Assembly: GCA_023664045.1 (NCBI GenBank)
Contig: JAMPGH010000001.1
Location: 584,814 to 634,346, forward strand
From: Alistipes senegalensis
GTDB taxonomy: Bacteria; Bacteroidota; Bacteroidia; Bacteroidales; Rikenellaceae
Direction of reading: 5' to 3'
DNA: 49,533 nt
Below, piece by piece: positions 26,015-34,757 of the stretch. How positions within the stretch are numbered: position 1 is the stretch's first letter; each line of letters starts with the position of its first letter. The position numbers and the translations under genes are program-made. Under the pieces are notes generated by a model, which searched no databases, had not been told where the DNA came from, and was given only the letters and a program-made list of their open reading frames with translations.

Positions 26015-26101
26015 CCGGAGGGGGACGCCGGAGGTCCGCAGCCGGTTTGCGGGCGGGTGCCGTCGGCTCCGGGGCCGGATGCCCGCACCGGCGAATCGCG
26101 C

Positions 26102-26135
26102 TTTTTGTACTTTCGCGGATTTTTTCGTAAATTTG
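26102..26135 (+). promoter_or_regulatory. Promoter of efp
   Basis: The -33 element TTTTTG (26102-26107) and the -7 box TAAATTTG (26128-26135) are separated by 20 bases. The ATG of efp at 26169 follows at a normal distance. The area before it, after the deacetylase stop (26015-26090), has GCCGGAGG-type repeats. Confidence 0.75.
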
Positions 26136-26168
26136 CCGCCAGTCAAAAATTCCAAAAACGATAACATC

Positions 26169-26741
26169 ATGACTATTACCGCCGCCGACATCAAGATCGG
26201 CATGTGCATCGAAATGGACGGCAAGACCTTCCTCGTCGTCGATTTCCAGCATTGCAAACCGGGCAAGGGCCCCGCTTTCGTCCGCTCGAAACTCAAGAAT
26301 CTGGAGAACGGCCGCGTTCTCGAAAACACCTTCTCGTCCGTAAGCCAGAAGATCGAGCAGGTGCGCGTCGAGCGCCGTCCCTACCAGTTCACCTACGAGG
26401 ACGATCTGGGTGCGCACTTCATGCACACCGAGACTTTCGAGGAGATCAACATCGACAAGAACCTCATCAACAACTACGACCTGATGGCCGACGGCCAGAT
26501 CGTCGAGGTGATGTTCCATACCGACAAGGAGATCGTCCTCTCGGCCGAGCTTCCGCCGATCGTCGACATGGAGGTAACCTACACCGAGCCGGGCATCAAG
26601 GGCGATACGGCGTCGACCAACTCGCTCAAGCCCGCGACGGTCAATACGGGGGCTACGGTCCGCGTGCCTCTGTTCATCAATACGGGCGACAAGATCCGCG
26701 TCGACACCCGTACGCGCGAGTACTACGAGCGCATCAAGTAG
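26169..26741 (+). CDS. efp: Translation elongation factor P
   Basis: EF-P binds stalled ribosomes between P and E sites and helps peptide bonds at polyproline stretches. The 190-residue length and three-domain layout are typical: KOW-like N domain, OB domain 2 and OB domain 3 ending in DTRTREYYERIK. The tip of domain 1 carries KPGKGPAF, with the lysine that in many bacteria receives the post-translational modification. The ATG at 26169 gives MTITAADIKIGM, a normal N terminus. It is monocistronic: own promoter upstream and a strong hairpin downstream. Confidence 0.97.
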   Translation: MTITAADIKIGMCIEMDGKTFLVVDFQHCKPGKGPAFVRSKLKNLENGRVLENTFSSVSQKIEQVRVERRPYQFTYEDDLGAHFMHTETFEEINIDKNLINNYDLMADGQIVEVMFHTDKEIVLSAELPPIVDMEVTYTEPGIKGDTASTNSLKPATVNTGATVRVPLFINTGDKIRVDTRTREYYERIK

Positions 26742-26760
26742 CCTCGATCCGTCGGATAAC

Positions 26761-26797
26761 GAAAACCCCCGGGATGCCGTGCATCCCGGGGGTTTTC
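26761..26797. terminator. Bidirectional terminator between efp and the GH2 gene
   Basis: Two perfectly complementary 17-base arms (26761-26777 and 26781-26797) enclose a three-base loop CGT, with a GC-rich core flanked by AAAA and TTTT, so T-tailed in both directions. It can end efp on the plus strand and the convergent GH operon on the minus strand. Confidence 0.9.
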
Positions 26798-26819
26798 GTT
26801 TTGGCAGGATAGCTCGCGC

Positions 26820-26903
26820 CGCCTTCCGGCCGAATTTCCAACTAACCTTCCGACCGATCCTCCGGCCGACCCTCCGGCCTGCAGCCCGGCCCGCATCCGC
26901 CGC
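26820..26903 (-). repeat. 12-base tandem repeat array after the GH2 gene
   Basis: Seven consecutive 12-base units can be laid out. In sense (minus) direction the better ones read GGCCGGAGGGTC, GGCCGGAGGATC, GGTCGGAAGGTT, AGTTGGAAATTC and GGCCGGAAGGCG. Units run 26820-26831, 26832-26843, 26844-26855, 26856-26867, 26868-26879 and 26880-26891, with a weak one at 26892-26903. The array lies between the GH2 stop (26906) and the bidirectional terminator. Copies are diverged but the register is kept. Confidence 0.7.
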
Positions 26904-26905
26904 CT

Positions 26906-29413
26906 CTATCTCGTGCGGATCGTCGTTTCGGCTCCGTCTCCGATGCCTTCCGCCCGCAGTACGGCTTCGCCCCGTTCTCCGCGGCGGGAGCGTACGATGG
27001 CCAACGCCTTGCCCGCAAAGAGGGCTTTGCGGGTGCCGCGCAGCGAGAGCGTGTCGGCCGCATTGCCGTTGTCCACGCCGACCAGTTCGCCCGTGCCCGT
27101 AACTCGGAAGCGGAGTTCCCGATCGGCCGTCGGCACCGGGTTGCCCGCCGCATCTACCGCTTCCACGGTTACGTACGAAAGGTCGTAACCGTCGGCCGCG
27201 ATGCGCCGGCGGTCGGGCGTCAGCCGCAGCGCCACTGGTTCGCCGGCCGTGCGGCGTACGGTCCGATTCTCCGCGCGGCCTGCGCGGTAGCTTATCGCTT
27301 CTATTTCGCCCGCTTCGAAGGGCACCTGTGCCCAGAGGGCATGCAGGCGGTCGGCGCTTTTGGCGCGGAATCCCAGCGAGCGGCCGTTGAGGCGCAGCTC
27401 CACCGAGTCGGCGTTGTTGTAGTAGCACCACATATCGATCCGCTGGCCCGGCGTCCAGTTCCAGTGCGGGAAAAGATGCAGGGTCGGGGTGTCGGTCCAC
27501 TCCGAGCGGTACATGTAGTAGACATCTTTGGGGAATCCGCAGAGGTCTGCGATGCCGAAGTAGGAGGAGCGCGACGGCCACGTGTAGGGCGTCGGTTCGC
27601 CCAGGTAGTCGAATCCCGTCCAGACGAAAGTTCCCGCCAGCCAGTCGCGGTCGCGGATCGCGATCCAGCTCTTTTCATGGTGATCGCCCCACGCTACCCG
27701 GGAGTTGTCGTAGGCCGAGCATTGGTGGTGGGGCGTGTCGTAGATCGTGCGCCAGTCGTCGGGCAGGGGCACCGGCTCGGTCGAGGGGTGGACGTAGAAT
27801 CCGCGGCTCTGCACCGACGACACGGTCTCCGAGCCCAACAGCGGCTTGTCGGGATACCATATGCGCGTCGAGTCGTAGAGCGCCGTGCCGTAGTTGAACC
27901 CGTAGATGTCGAGGGCTCCCGAGCGCAGGAGGTTGTTGCGGGGGCGGAGTTCGTTGCATCCCGCGATCACCGGACGCGTGGGGTCTATCGCCTTGACCAG
28001 CGCCACCATGTGGGCCGTCAGCAGCATGCTGGGATTGACCCCTTCGGCGGTGCCGTGCCGGCGGCGGCTCAGGAAGTTCATCAGCAGGTTGGCTTGTTCG
28101 GCCGGCAGGTCGGCCGGATCGTCGTCCGAGGCGTCCCATTGTTCGATGATCTCGTTGCCCACCGACCACATCACGATCGAGGGGTGGTTGCGGTCGCGGC
28201 GCACGAAATCTTCCACGTCGCGTTCGTGCCACTCGTCGAAGAAGCGCGCATAGTCGTAGCGCGTCTTCGGGCGGCGCCACATGTCCAGCGCTTCGTCCAT
28301 GACCAGCAGCCCCATCTCGTCGCAGAGATCCAGCAGCTCGGGTGCCGGGGGATTGTGCGACGTGCGGATCGCGTTGCAGCCCATTTCGCGCAGGATGCCG
28401 AGTTGGCGTTCCAGCGCACGGCGGTGTACCGCAGCGCCCAAAGCCCCCTGATCGTGGTGCAGACAGACGCCCCGGAGTTTCACGCGGCGGCCGTTCAGGC
28501 GGAATCCCTCGTCGGCCGAGAAGCCGAACGTGCGGATGCCGAAGCGCGTTCGGTAGCGGTCTCTCTCGGCGCCGTCTCGGAGTATGCGGCTCTCCGCCCG
28601 GTAGAGCGCGGGATGTTCCGTGTCCCAAAGACGGGGGGCCGCTACCCGGAGCGTCGCCGCCACCTCCACCGTGTCGCCCGCATTCGCCGCGAAGACCTCC
28701 ACGGCCGTGGCTACCCGGCGGCCGCGGTCGTCGTAAATCCGGTGTTCCAGCCGCGCTTCGGGGATCGCTTCGTTCCCGTCGTTGACGATCCGGGTCGCGA
28801 TGCGCACCGCGGCTTCTTCTTCCGTTACTTCGGGCGTCGTTACATAGGTCCCCGAGTAGAGTATGTGGAGCGGCTCCACCTCCACGAGCCGGACATTGCG
28901 GTAGATGCCGCAGCCGGCATACCAGCGCGAGTTGGGTTGTTCGGCGTTGTCGCAGCGCACGGCGATGACGTTGCGTCCGCCCGCCGGCGCAAGGTGGGGC
29001 GTCAGGTCGTAGCTGAACGACGAGTAGCCGTAGGGCCGCGTGCCGAGGGGCCGGCCGTTGACGTAGACCGTGCTGTTCATGAATACGCCGTCGAACTCCG
29101 CATAAAGCCGGCGGCCCGTTCCCAGCGTCTCGGGCGTCGGAAACTCCTTGCGGTACCAGCCGATGCCGCCCGGGAGGGCTCCGCCGCCGGGCGTCGAGGG
29201 GTTCTCTCTCGAGAAGTCGCCTTCGATGGCCCAGTCGTGGGGCAGATGCAGGGGGCGCCAGCCGCTGTCGTCGTATTCCGGCGCAGCGTATGCCTCCTCG
29301 TCGCCCAGTGCGAAGCGCCATTCGAAGTTGAAATCTTCCGTGCGGCGCACCTCGGGGCTTCCGCAGGCGACCAGCAGGCAGAGCAGGGCCGCAAGAATCG
29401 GCGCGCGTCTCAT
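26906..29413 (-). CDS. Glycoside hydrolase family 2 lipoprotein, probable beta-galactosidase
   Basis: The product has 835 residues from the ATG at 29413, which gives a lipoprotein signal with Cys17 in ALLCLLVAC; an 81-base upstream extension has no signal and is rejected. Domains are the GH2 jelly-roll sugar-binding domain (about 25-180), an immunoglobulin-like domain (about 185-295), a TIM barrel (about 300-600) and C-terminal beta domains. The acid/base is Glu421 in WSVGNEI; Glu529 in LLGSETVSS is the nucleophile. Within the locus the likely job is removal of galactose from xyloglucan side chains, but GH2 also covers glucuronidases and mannosidases. Its ATG overlaps the GH3 stop by four bases. 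Last gene of a GH31-GH3-GH2 operon. Confidence 0.9.
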   Translation of the reverse strand: MRRAPILAALLCLLVACGSPEVRRTEDFNFEWRFALGDEEAYAAPEYDDSGWRPLHLPHDWAIEGDFSRENPSTPGGGALPGGIGWYRKEFPTPETLGTGRRLYAEFDGVFMNSTVYVNGRPLGTRPYGYSSFSYDLTPHLAPAGGRNVIAVRCDNAEQPNSRWYAGCGIYRNVRLVEVEPLHILYSGTYVTTPEVTEEEAAVRIATRIVNDGNEAIPEARLEHRIYDDRGRRVATAVEVFAANAGDTVEVAATLRVAAPRLWDTEHPALYRAESRILRDGAERDRYRTRFGIRTFGFSADEGFRLNGRRVKLRGVCLHHDQGALGAAVHRRALERQLGILREMGCNAIRTSHNPPAPELLDLCDEMGLLVMDEALDMWRRPKTRYDYARFFDEWHERDVEDFVRRDRNHPSIVMWSVGNEIIEQWDASDDDPADLPAEQANLLMNFLSRRRHGTAEGVNPSMLLTAHMVALVKAIDPTRPVIAGCNELRPRNNLLRSGALDIYGFNYGTALYDSTRIWYPDKPLLGSETVSSVQSRGFYVHPSTEPVPLPDDWRTIYDTPHHQCSAYDNSRVAWGDHHEKSWIAIRDRDWLAGTFVWTGFDYLGEPTPYTWPSRSSYFGIADLCGFPKDVYYMYRSEWTDTPTLHLFPHWNWTPGQRIDMWCYYNNADSVELRLNGRSLGFRAKSADRLHALWAQVPFEAGEIEAISYRAGRAENRTVRRTAGEPVALRLTPDRRRIAADGYDLSYVTVEAVDAAGNPVPTADRELRFRVTGTGELVGVDNGNAADTLSLRGTRKALFAGKALAIVRSRRGERGEAVLRAEGIGDGAETTIRTR

Positions 29414-31596
29414 TGCACTTCGATTTTTACGGCGCCGGTCGCTTCCGAGGAGTTGCCGACATAGACCGTGTAGGTTCCTTTTTCCACTTCCCATGCGCCT
29501 TCCGCCTCGTCCCAGTAGGCCAGCTCGGCTACGGGGAACGCCAGTTCCACGCGCCGTGTCTCGCCCGGGGCGAACGTCTCTTTCACGAAGGCTTTCAACT
29601 CGCGGGGCGCACGTTCCACGGCGCTCTTCGGCTTGCCCGCGTAGAGCTGCACCACTTCCTTGCCTTCCACCGATCCCGTGTTCGTTACCTCCACGCTCAC
29701 ACGTACGATGTCTCCCGCGCCGTATCTCTTCGCGTCGGCCGCAGGCTTGCCTATCCGGAAGGTCGTGTAGCTCAGTCCGTAGCCGAACGGATATTTGGCC
29801 CGGATCTTCTTCGCCCCCAGCCAGCGGTAGCCCACCAGCACTCCTTCCTTGTATTCCACCTTGTCATCCACGCCCGGATAGGCTTCCGGTCCGAAGGCGT
29901 GCGCCGGGCAGTCTTCCAGCCGGGCGTAGAACGATACGGGCAGCTTGCCGCTCGGGCATACTTCGCCCGAGAGCACGTCCACCAGCGCATGCCCCGCTTC
30001 GGAGCCAAGATACCAGCCTTGCACCACGGCCCGGGCCTTGCGGTCCCAGTCGGTTTGCACCGCGTTGCCCGAGATGAGCGTTACCACGATGTTGGGATTC
30101 GCTTCATGCAGCTCGGCCAGCAGCTCTTCCTGCCCGAACGGCAGCCCGTAGGTGTCGCGGTCGCCGTCTTCGCAGTCTTGGCGGTGGTTCTTGTTCAGAC
30201 CGCCGAAGAAGAGCACCACGTCGGCCCGGCGCGCCGCTTCCGCCGCTTCGCGGCGGAGCGCTTCCTGATCGGACTCGGGTTCCACGACATGTCCGTAGCG
30301 GGGTTCTCCGGCTTCGTAGCCTTTGGCGTAGACCACATGTTCCTTGCCGTAGTACTCTTCCACCGCTTCGAGGGGCGAGATCTCGCGCCACGGCTTGAGT
30401 TCCGACGACCCGCCGCCGCGGCACATCGAGCGCACGGCGTTGTCGCCCACCACCAGAATGCGGCCCGCCGTCTCCTTGCGCAGGGGCAGGATGCCGTCGT
30501 TCTTGAGCAGCACGATCCCTTCTTGCGCCACGCGGCGGCCCGCCGCAGCATGTTCTTCCGTGGCGAACGAGCCCCACGGACGCTCCGGCGACATCACCGT
30601 GCGGAATATCAGCCGCAGCACGCGGCGCGCCTTGTCGTCGAGCTCTTCGGTCGAGGCGCGGTCTTCACGCAGCGCCGCCAGGTAGGGTTGTGCAAGATAG
30701 TAGTTCTCGTAGGCGTTCTCCAGCGAGTAGGTCAGACCGTCGGATCCCGTGCCCATCTCGATGTCGAGCCCGTTGGCCGCCGCCTCTTCGGTCGAGTGGC
30801 AGCCGCTCCAGTCGGTGATTACGGCTCCGTCGTAGCCCCACTCCTGCTTGAGGATCTTCTGCAGCAGCACTTCGTTGTGGCAGCAGTATTGACCCCGGTA
30901 TTTGTTGTAGGCACCCATGATCGACCACGCTCCGCCTTCTGCGGTTGCCGCCCGGAACGCCGGGAGGTAGATCTCGCGCAGCGCACGGTCCGAGACTTCG
31001 ACATCCACGTTCATGCGGCGCGTCTCCTGATTGTTGAGGGCGTAGTGTTTCACGCATACGGCGATGCCGTTGGTCTGGGCTTCGCGAACGTAGGGAACCA
31101 CCATCTTCGAGGCCAGACAGGGGTCTTCGCCCATGTATTCGAAGTTGCGGCCGTTCATCGGCGTGCGGCAGATGTTGACTCCCGGGCCGAGCAGCACGTC
31201 TTTCTTGCGGAATCGCGCCTCTTCGCCCACGGCCTTGCCGTAGAGGGCCGACATCTCGGGATTCCACGTCGCCGCCAGACAGGTCAGGGCCGGAAAGGCC
31301 GTGCAGCGGTCGTTGGTCCAGCCGGCGTAGCCCCAGTCGTCCCAGTTGATTTCGGCGCGTACGCCGTGGGGGCCGTCGCTCATCCACAGTTCGGGAATGC
31401 CCAGCCGGGGTACGCCCTTGATCGAGAATTTCGACTGCGCATGGCACAGGGCCACCTTCTCTTCCACGGTCATGCGCGCCAGCGCGTCTTCCACCCGTTC
31501 TTCGACGGGGGCTTTCAGGTCAAGATAGCGCGGCGTCTGCGCCCGGGCCGGGCCCAGAACGCTCACCGCGGTCAGCAGCATCAGGATTCGTTTCAT
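29410..31596 (-). CDS. Glycoside hydrolase family 3, probable beta-glucosidase
   Basis: This 728-residue enzyme begins with a signal peptide ending in PARA-Q and should be periplasmic. The N-terminal barrel has VKHYALNNQE (Lys183-His184) and the nucleophile Asp262 in AVITDWSGCHS. The alpha/beta sandwich follows (about 365-570), then a fibronectin III-like domain (about 625-720). The family removes beta-glucosyl or beta-xylosyl units from oligosaccharide ends. In this locus release of glucose from the debranched backbone is the natural role. It lies 24 bases after GH31 and overlaps GH2 by ATGA. Confidence 0.9.
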   Translation of the reverse strand: MKRILMLLTAVSVLGPARAQTPRYLDLKAPVEERVEDALARMTVEEKVALCHAQSKFSIKGVPRLGIPELWMSDGPHGVRAEINWDDWGYAGWTNDRCTAFPALTCLAATWNPEMSALYGKAVGEEARFRKKDVLLGPGVNICRTPMNGRNFEYMGEDPCLASKMVVPYVREAQTNGIAVCVKHYALNNQETRRMNVDVEVSDRALREIYLPAFRAATAEGGAWSIMGAYNKYRGQYCCHNEVLLQKILKQEWGYDGAVITDWSGCHSTEEAAANGLDIEMGTGSDGLTYSLENAYENYYLAQPYLAALREDRASTEELDDKARRVLRLIFRTVMSPERPWGSFATEEHAAAGRRVAQEGIVLLKNDGILPLRKETAGRILVVGDNAVRSMCRGGGSSELKPWREISPLEAVEEYYGKEHVVYAKGYEAGEPRYGHVVEPESDQEALRREAAEAARRADVVLFFGGLNKNHRQDCEDGDRDTYGLPFGQEELLAELHEANPNIVVTLISGNAVQTDWDRKARAVVQGWYLGSEAGHALVDVLSGEVCPSGKLPVSFYARLEDCPAHAFGPEAYPGVDDKVEYKEGVLVGYRWLGAKKIRAKYPFGYGLSYTTFRIGKPAADAKRYGAGDIVRVSVEVTNTGSVEGKEVVQLYAGKPKSAVERAPRELKAFVKETFAPGETRRVELAFPVAELAYWDEAEGAWEVEKGTYTVYVGNSSEATGAVKIEVQ

Positions 31597-31620
31597 CGGT
31601 TCGTAGTTTTTTTCTTCGGT

Positions 31621-34386
31621 TTATTTCGTGCGGAATGTAAGCTCCGTGCCGTCGTAGCGGCCCGCAAAGCTACGGATTCCGGTCGGCGAGACGATGCGTA
31701 CTTCTACGGGACGCTCGGCGATCATGCCTTCGAATCCGCCCGTGCGGGCGCCGATCGCGAAGGTGCCCGCCGCTTCGTTCCACTCCATCGGAATGCGGCT
31801 GTAGAGGCCTTTTTCATAGTTGTAGTTCACCCCTTCGTCTTCGTAGAGCGAGAATCGGGCGTCGGCTCCCGCGTAGACGGTCAGCGTCAGGGCGCCGTCT
31901 TGTTCCTGCGAGGTGTATTCGATGTCGCGGCCCGTCGGGACGATGCGGCCCGCCCGTACATAGAGGGGCGAGTATTCGTAGGGCGCTTCGGCTTCGATCG
32001 TGCGGCCTCCCTCTACGTAGGCGTTCGTGCGGTAGTCGTACCAGCCGCCTGCCGGCAGATAGACTTCGCGGCTGCGGGCCTTGTATTCGTATACGGGGCA
32101 GACCATCAGGGCATCTCCGAACATGAACTGGTCGGAGATGTTCTTTACGCGGGCGTCCGACGGGAAGTCCATCACCAGCGGCCGCATGATCGTGTAGTCG
32201 TCGAACCACGTGCGCGAGGCCAGCGTGTAGATGTAGGGCATCAGGCGGTAGCGCAGACGGTTGTGGCAGAGGATGCTCCGGTAGGCGGGGTGCTTCTCGG
32301 GGGCTATGTGGTAGATCTCGCGGTAGGGGTACTGGCCGTGTGCCCGGTAGAGGGGCGAGAATACGCCCCACTGGTGCCAGCGGGCGTTCAGCTCGCGCCA
32401 TTCGTCGAGGGCCTGCGAGCCTTCGCGTGCTCGTTCGAATTTGCGTTGCACGCAGAATCCGCCGATGTCTTGCGTCCAGTAGGGGATGCCCGACATGGCG
32501 AAGTTCAGACCCGCCGAGATCTGGGCCTTCATGTCTTCCCAGCAGGTGCCGATGTCGCCCGACCACGTCGCCGTGGAGTAGCGTTGAAGCCCCGCGAATC
32601 CCGAGCGGGTCAGCAGGAATACGCGTTGGTCGGGCCGTTCGCCGCGTTGTCCCTCGTAGATCGCCTGCGCGTTCATCAGGGCGTAGGCGTTCAGGTAGCG
32701 GGTCGAGGAGCCTAAGTAGGTCGGGCCCGAGAGGGCCTTGCGGTATTCGAGCGAGGCGTTCGAGAGGATGTCGGGTTCCGAGGCGTCCATCCACCACGCA
32801 TCCACGCCTAAGGGGAGGTAGTGTTCGCTCATCTGGTGCCAGAACAGACGGCGCGCTTCCGGGTCGTAGGCGTCGTAGAACGAGCCCATGTAGCCCGCTC
32901 CGATCCAGTCGCGGACGCTGTCTTGCACGGCCCGCCGATAAATGGCTCCGATCGCGTCGAGTTCCTTGTAGTGGTCGGTCGTGCAGTAGAACTTGGGCCA
33001 TACCGAGACCATGAAGCGGGCGTTCATCGCATGGATCGAGTCGACCATCGCCTTCGGGTCTTCGAAGCGCGCCGGGTCGAATTCATGGCTGCCCCACGCA
33101 TCTTCCCGCCAGTGCGACCAGTCCATGACGATGTTGTCCAACCCGATATGGCGGCGGCGGTGTTCGGCCACCGTCTCCACGATCTCCCGCTGCGTCTTGT
33201 AGCGTTCGCGGCTCTGCCAGTAGCCCATCGCCCACTTGGGCATGATCTGGCTCTTGCCCGTGAGGGTGCGGTAGCCCGAGATCACGCCGTCGGGCGTTCC
33301 TCCGTAGACAAAGTAGTAGTCCGTCTGATCGCCCAGCTCGCTCCACCACGACTGCTTGGCTTGTTCCTCTTCCGCCACGGGCGTCAGGGCTTTGAGCGAA
33401 AGGTAGGATACGCCGCCGTCGGGGCGCCATTCGATCTTCACGCGGCGCGGTTCGCCCGCTCTCATCTCCAGCTCGAACTTCACGCTGTTGGGATTCCACG
33501 CCGTCCGCCAGTGTTCGGGCACCACTTCGCGACCGTCCACATAGAGGGTCGTGTAGCCGGCATAGTAGAGGATGAAGCGGTGGATGCCGCTTTCGCGGGG
33601 CGTCAGGTCGCCCTCCCAGACGATTCGCGAGCCGTAGAAGCGGGGCAGCATCTCCGCCGGGAAAGCGTCGACCTTGTCGAGGTCCGAGTAGTCGAGGCGG
33701 GGCTCCGTGCGTTCGAGGCGGAAGCCGTCGCGCGCTTGGTAGCGGGCCGTCAGATCCGACTTTTCGAAGGCTTCGTCCAGCTGCAGGTAGTCGCGCGGGT
33801 CGCCCCAGCGCGTCAGGGAGCAGTTGTCCCACAGAATGCCGTATCCGCGGTCGGAGACGATGAACGGCACCGACACTTTGGTGTTGTATTGATAGAGCGT
33901 CTCGTTCTTGCCTTTGTAGTTGAATTCGTCGCTCTGGTGTTGCCCGAGCCCATAGAATGCTTCGTCGTCGGGCGAGAGGAATACCTGCCGAACCGAGTAG
34001 CCGCGGTCGCCGTCCGCTTCGACGGGGGTAAATTCGCGGCGGTCTTCGGCCAGCAGTTCGTTGCCGTCGGCGTCGTAGAAGGTCGTCCGGCCGTCGGCCC
34101 GGTCTACTTCGACGCGCAGGGCCGAGGTCGTGAGGCGTACGCAGCGTTCGTCGCTCTCCACTTCGAATTCCGGCCGGCCGGCCGCGGGAAGCACCGCCAG
34201 CGATCCGCGCTCCGAGAAGCGGCCGCCCGGCACGGCCGACACGCGGACGATCCGTTCGGTTACGGCTTCGAGACGCACGCGTTCTCCGTTTTCGGCCGTT
34301 ACGACCGCTCCGCCGTCGGTCCGCTTCACGCCGTCGCCGCAGGCCACGGCTGCCAGACACAGAAGTCCCAGGATTGTTTTTTTCAT
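31621..34386 (-). CDS. Glycoside hydrolase family 31 with PA14 insert, probable alpha-xylosidase
   Basis: The 921-residue lipoprotein (Cys16 in LCLAAVAC) has a GH31 N-terminal beta domain interrupted at about 225-335 by a PA14-like insert (REWEGDLTP-type segment VWEGDLTPRESGIHRFILYY near 257-276, and LYVDGREVVPEHWR). The catalytic barrel follows, with nucleophile Asp534 in WMDASEPD and acid/base Asp611 in WSGDIG. GH31 with a PA14 insert is the arrangement of the xyloglucan alpha-xylosidase BoGH31A of Bacteroides ovatus. That makes removal of xylose from the non-reducing end the best guess; an alpha-glucosidase role is the alternative. The ATG at 34386 is chosen because it opens the signal. 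It is the first gene of the minus-strand operon. Confidence 0.9.
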   Translation of the reverse strand: MKKTILGLLCLAAVACGDGVKRTDGGAVVTAENGERVRLEAVTERIVRVSAVPGGRFSERGSLAVLPAAGRPEFEVESDERCVRLTTSALRVEVDRADGRTTFYDADGNELLAEDRREFTPVEADGDRGYSVRQVFLSPDDEAFYGLGQHQSDEFNYKGKNETLYQYNTKVSVPFIVSDRGYGILWDNCSLTRWGDPRDYLQLDEAFEKSDLTARYQARDGFRLERTEPRLDYSDLDKVDAFPAEMLPRFYGSRIVWEGDLTPRESGIHRFILYYAGYTTLYVDGREVVPEHWRTAWNPNSVKFELEMRAGEPRRVKIEWRPDGGVSYLSLKALTPVAEEEQAKQSWWSELGDQTDYYFVYGGTPDGVISGYRTLTGKSQIMPKWAMGYWQSRERYKTQREIVETVAEHRRRHIGLDNIVMDWSHWREDAWGSHEFDPARFEDPKAMVDSIHAMNARFMVSVWPKFYCTTDHYKELDAIGAIYRRAVQDSVRDWIGAGYMGSFYDAYDPEARRLFWHQMSEHYLPLGVDAWWMDASEPDILSNASLEYRKALSGPTYLGSSTRYLNAYALMNAQAIYEGQRGERPDQRVFLLTRSGFAGLQRYSTATWSGDIGTCWEDMKAQISAGLNFAMSGIPYWTQDIGGFCVQRKFERAREGSQALDEWRELNARWHQWGVFSPLYRAHGQYPYREIYHIAPEKHPAYRSILCHNRLRYRLMPYIYTLASRTWFDDYTIMRPLVMDFPSDARVKNISDQFMFGDALMVCPVYEYKARSREVYLPAGGWYDYRTNAYVEGGRTIEAEAPYEYSPLYVRAGRIVPTGRDIEYTSQEQDGALTLTVYAGADARFSLYEDEGVNYNYEKGLYSRIPMEWNEAAGTFAIGARTGGFEGMIAERPVEVRIVSPTGIRSFAGRYDGTELTFRTK

Positions 34387-34441
34387 TTCGGTTCGGGTTT
34401 TATTATTAAAAATTTTCATAATTTCTGCGTTCCCGTTTTTA

Positions 34442-34480
34442 CAAAAGTAGTCGATTCCCGGTCGACCGAGGGGCCGCAAA
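34442..34480 (-). promoter_or_regulatory. Promoter of the GH31-GH3-GH2 operon
   Basis: The minus-strand -7 box TACTTTTG lies at 34442-34449 and a TTTG at 34477-34480 could be the -33 element, though 27 bases apart, longer than usual. The wide spacing fits an activator-dependent promoter; the 10-base palindrome at 34459-34468 lies in the gap. Confidence 0.55.
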
Positions 34481-34651
34481 TGTTGCCGAAAAGGGTGCCG
34501 CTCGATGTATTTCACCTCGGAATCCGCCTCCGGAGGGCTCCGCGCAGGGCTTCGCTCCGTCGGCCGGGTATTCGAAAAAGTCGGTTGCCGGAAGCCGATT
34601 TTTTTACGAACAGAGACATTCGAATCCTTTATCGGCAACAAACAAGACCCC

Positions 34652-34679
34652 TTGCGAATCGTCGAAAAGCGTAATTTTG
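34652..34679 (+). promoter_or_regulatory. Promoter of the susC operon
   Basis: TAATTTTG (34672-34679) is the -7 box, with TTG at 34652-34654 as the -33 element, 17 bases apart. The leader to the susC ATG at 34758 would be about 70 bases. Confidence 0.6.
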
Positions 34680-34757
34680 TTAAAACGAAAGGGCGGTCCC
34701 CGGACCCGTCCGTCCCGAACAACCAACTTACTATTTGTCCAACTTAAAACTACCTCT

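Larger units (their letters stand above)
34387..34757. promoter_or_regulatory. Divergent control region between the GH operon and susC
   Basis: This 371-base stretch holds no gene. It contains the minus-strand promoter (boxes at 34442-34449) and the plus-strand promoter (34672-34679). A perfect palindrome CGGTCGACCG (34459-34468) lies between the two elements of the minus promoter. The regulator encoded at 43641-47678 is expected to bind somewhere here, but the site is not identified. Confidence 0.6.

Noticed and set aside
26015-26100. GCCGGAGG-type repeats after the deacetylase gene as a further tandem array
   Set aside because: A few similar units are visible but without constant spacing, so I mention them only as possible relatives of the other spacers.
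34387-34722. Upstream extension of the GH31 gene to 34722
   Set aside because: It would cross both divergent promoters. The ATG at 34386 opens a clean lipoprotein signal.
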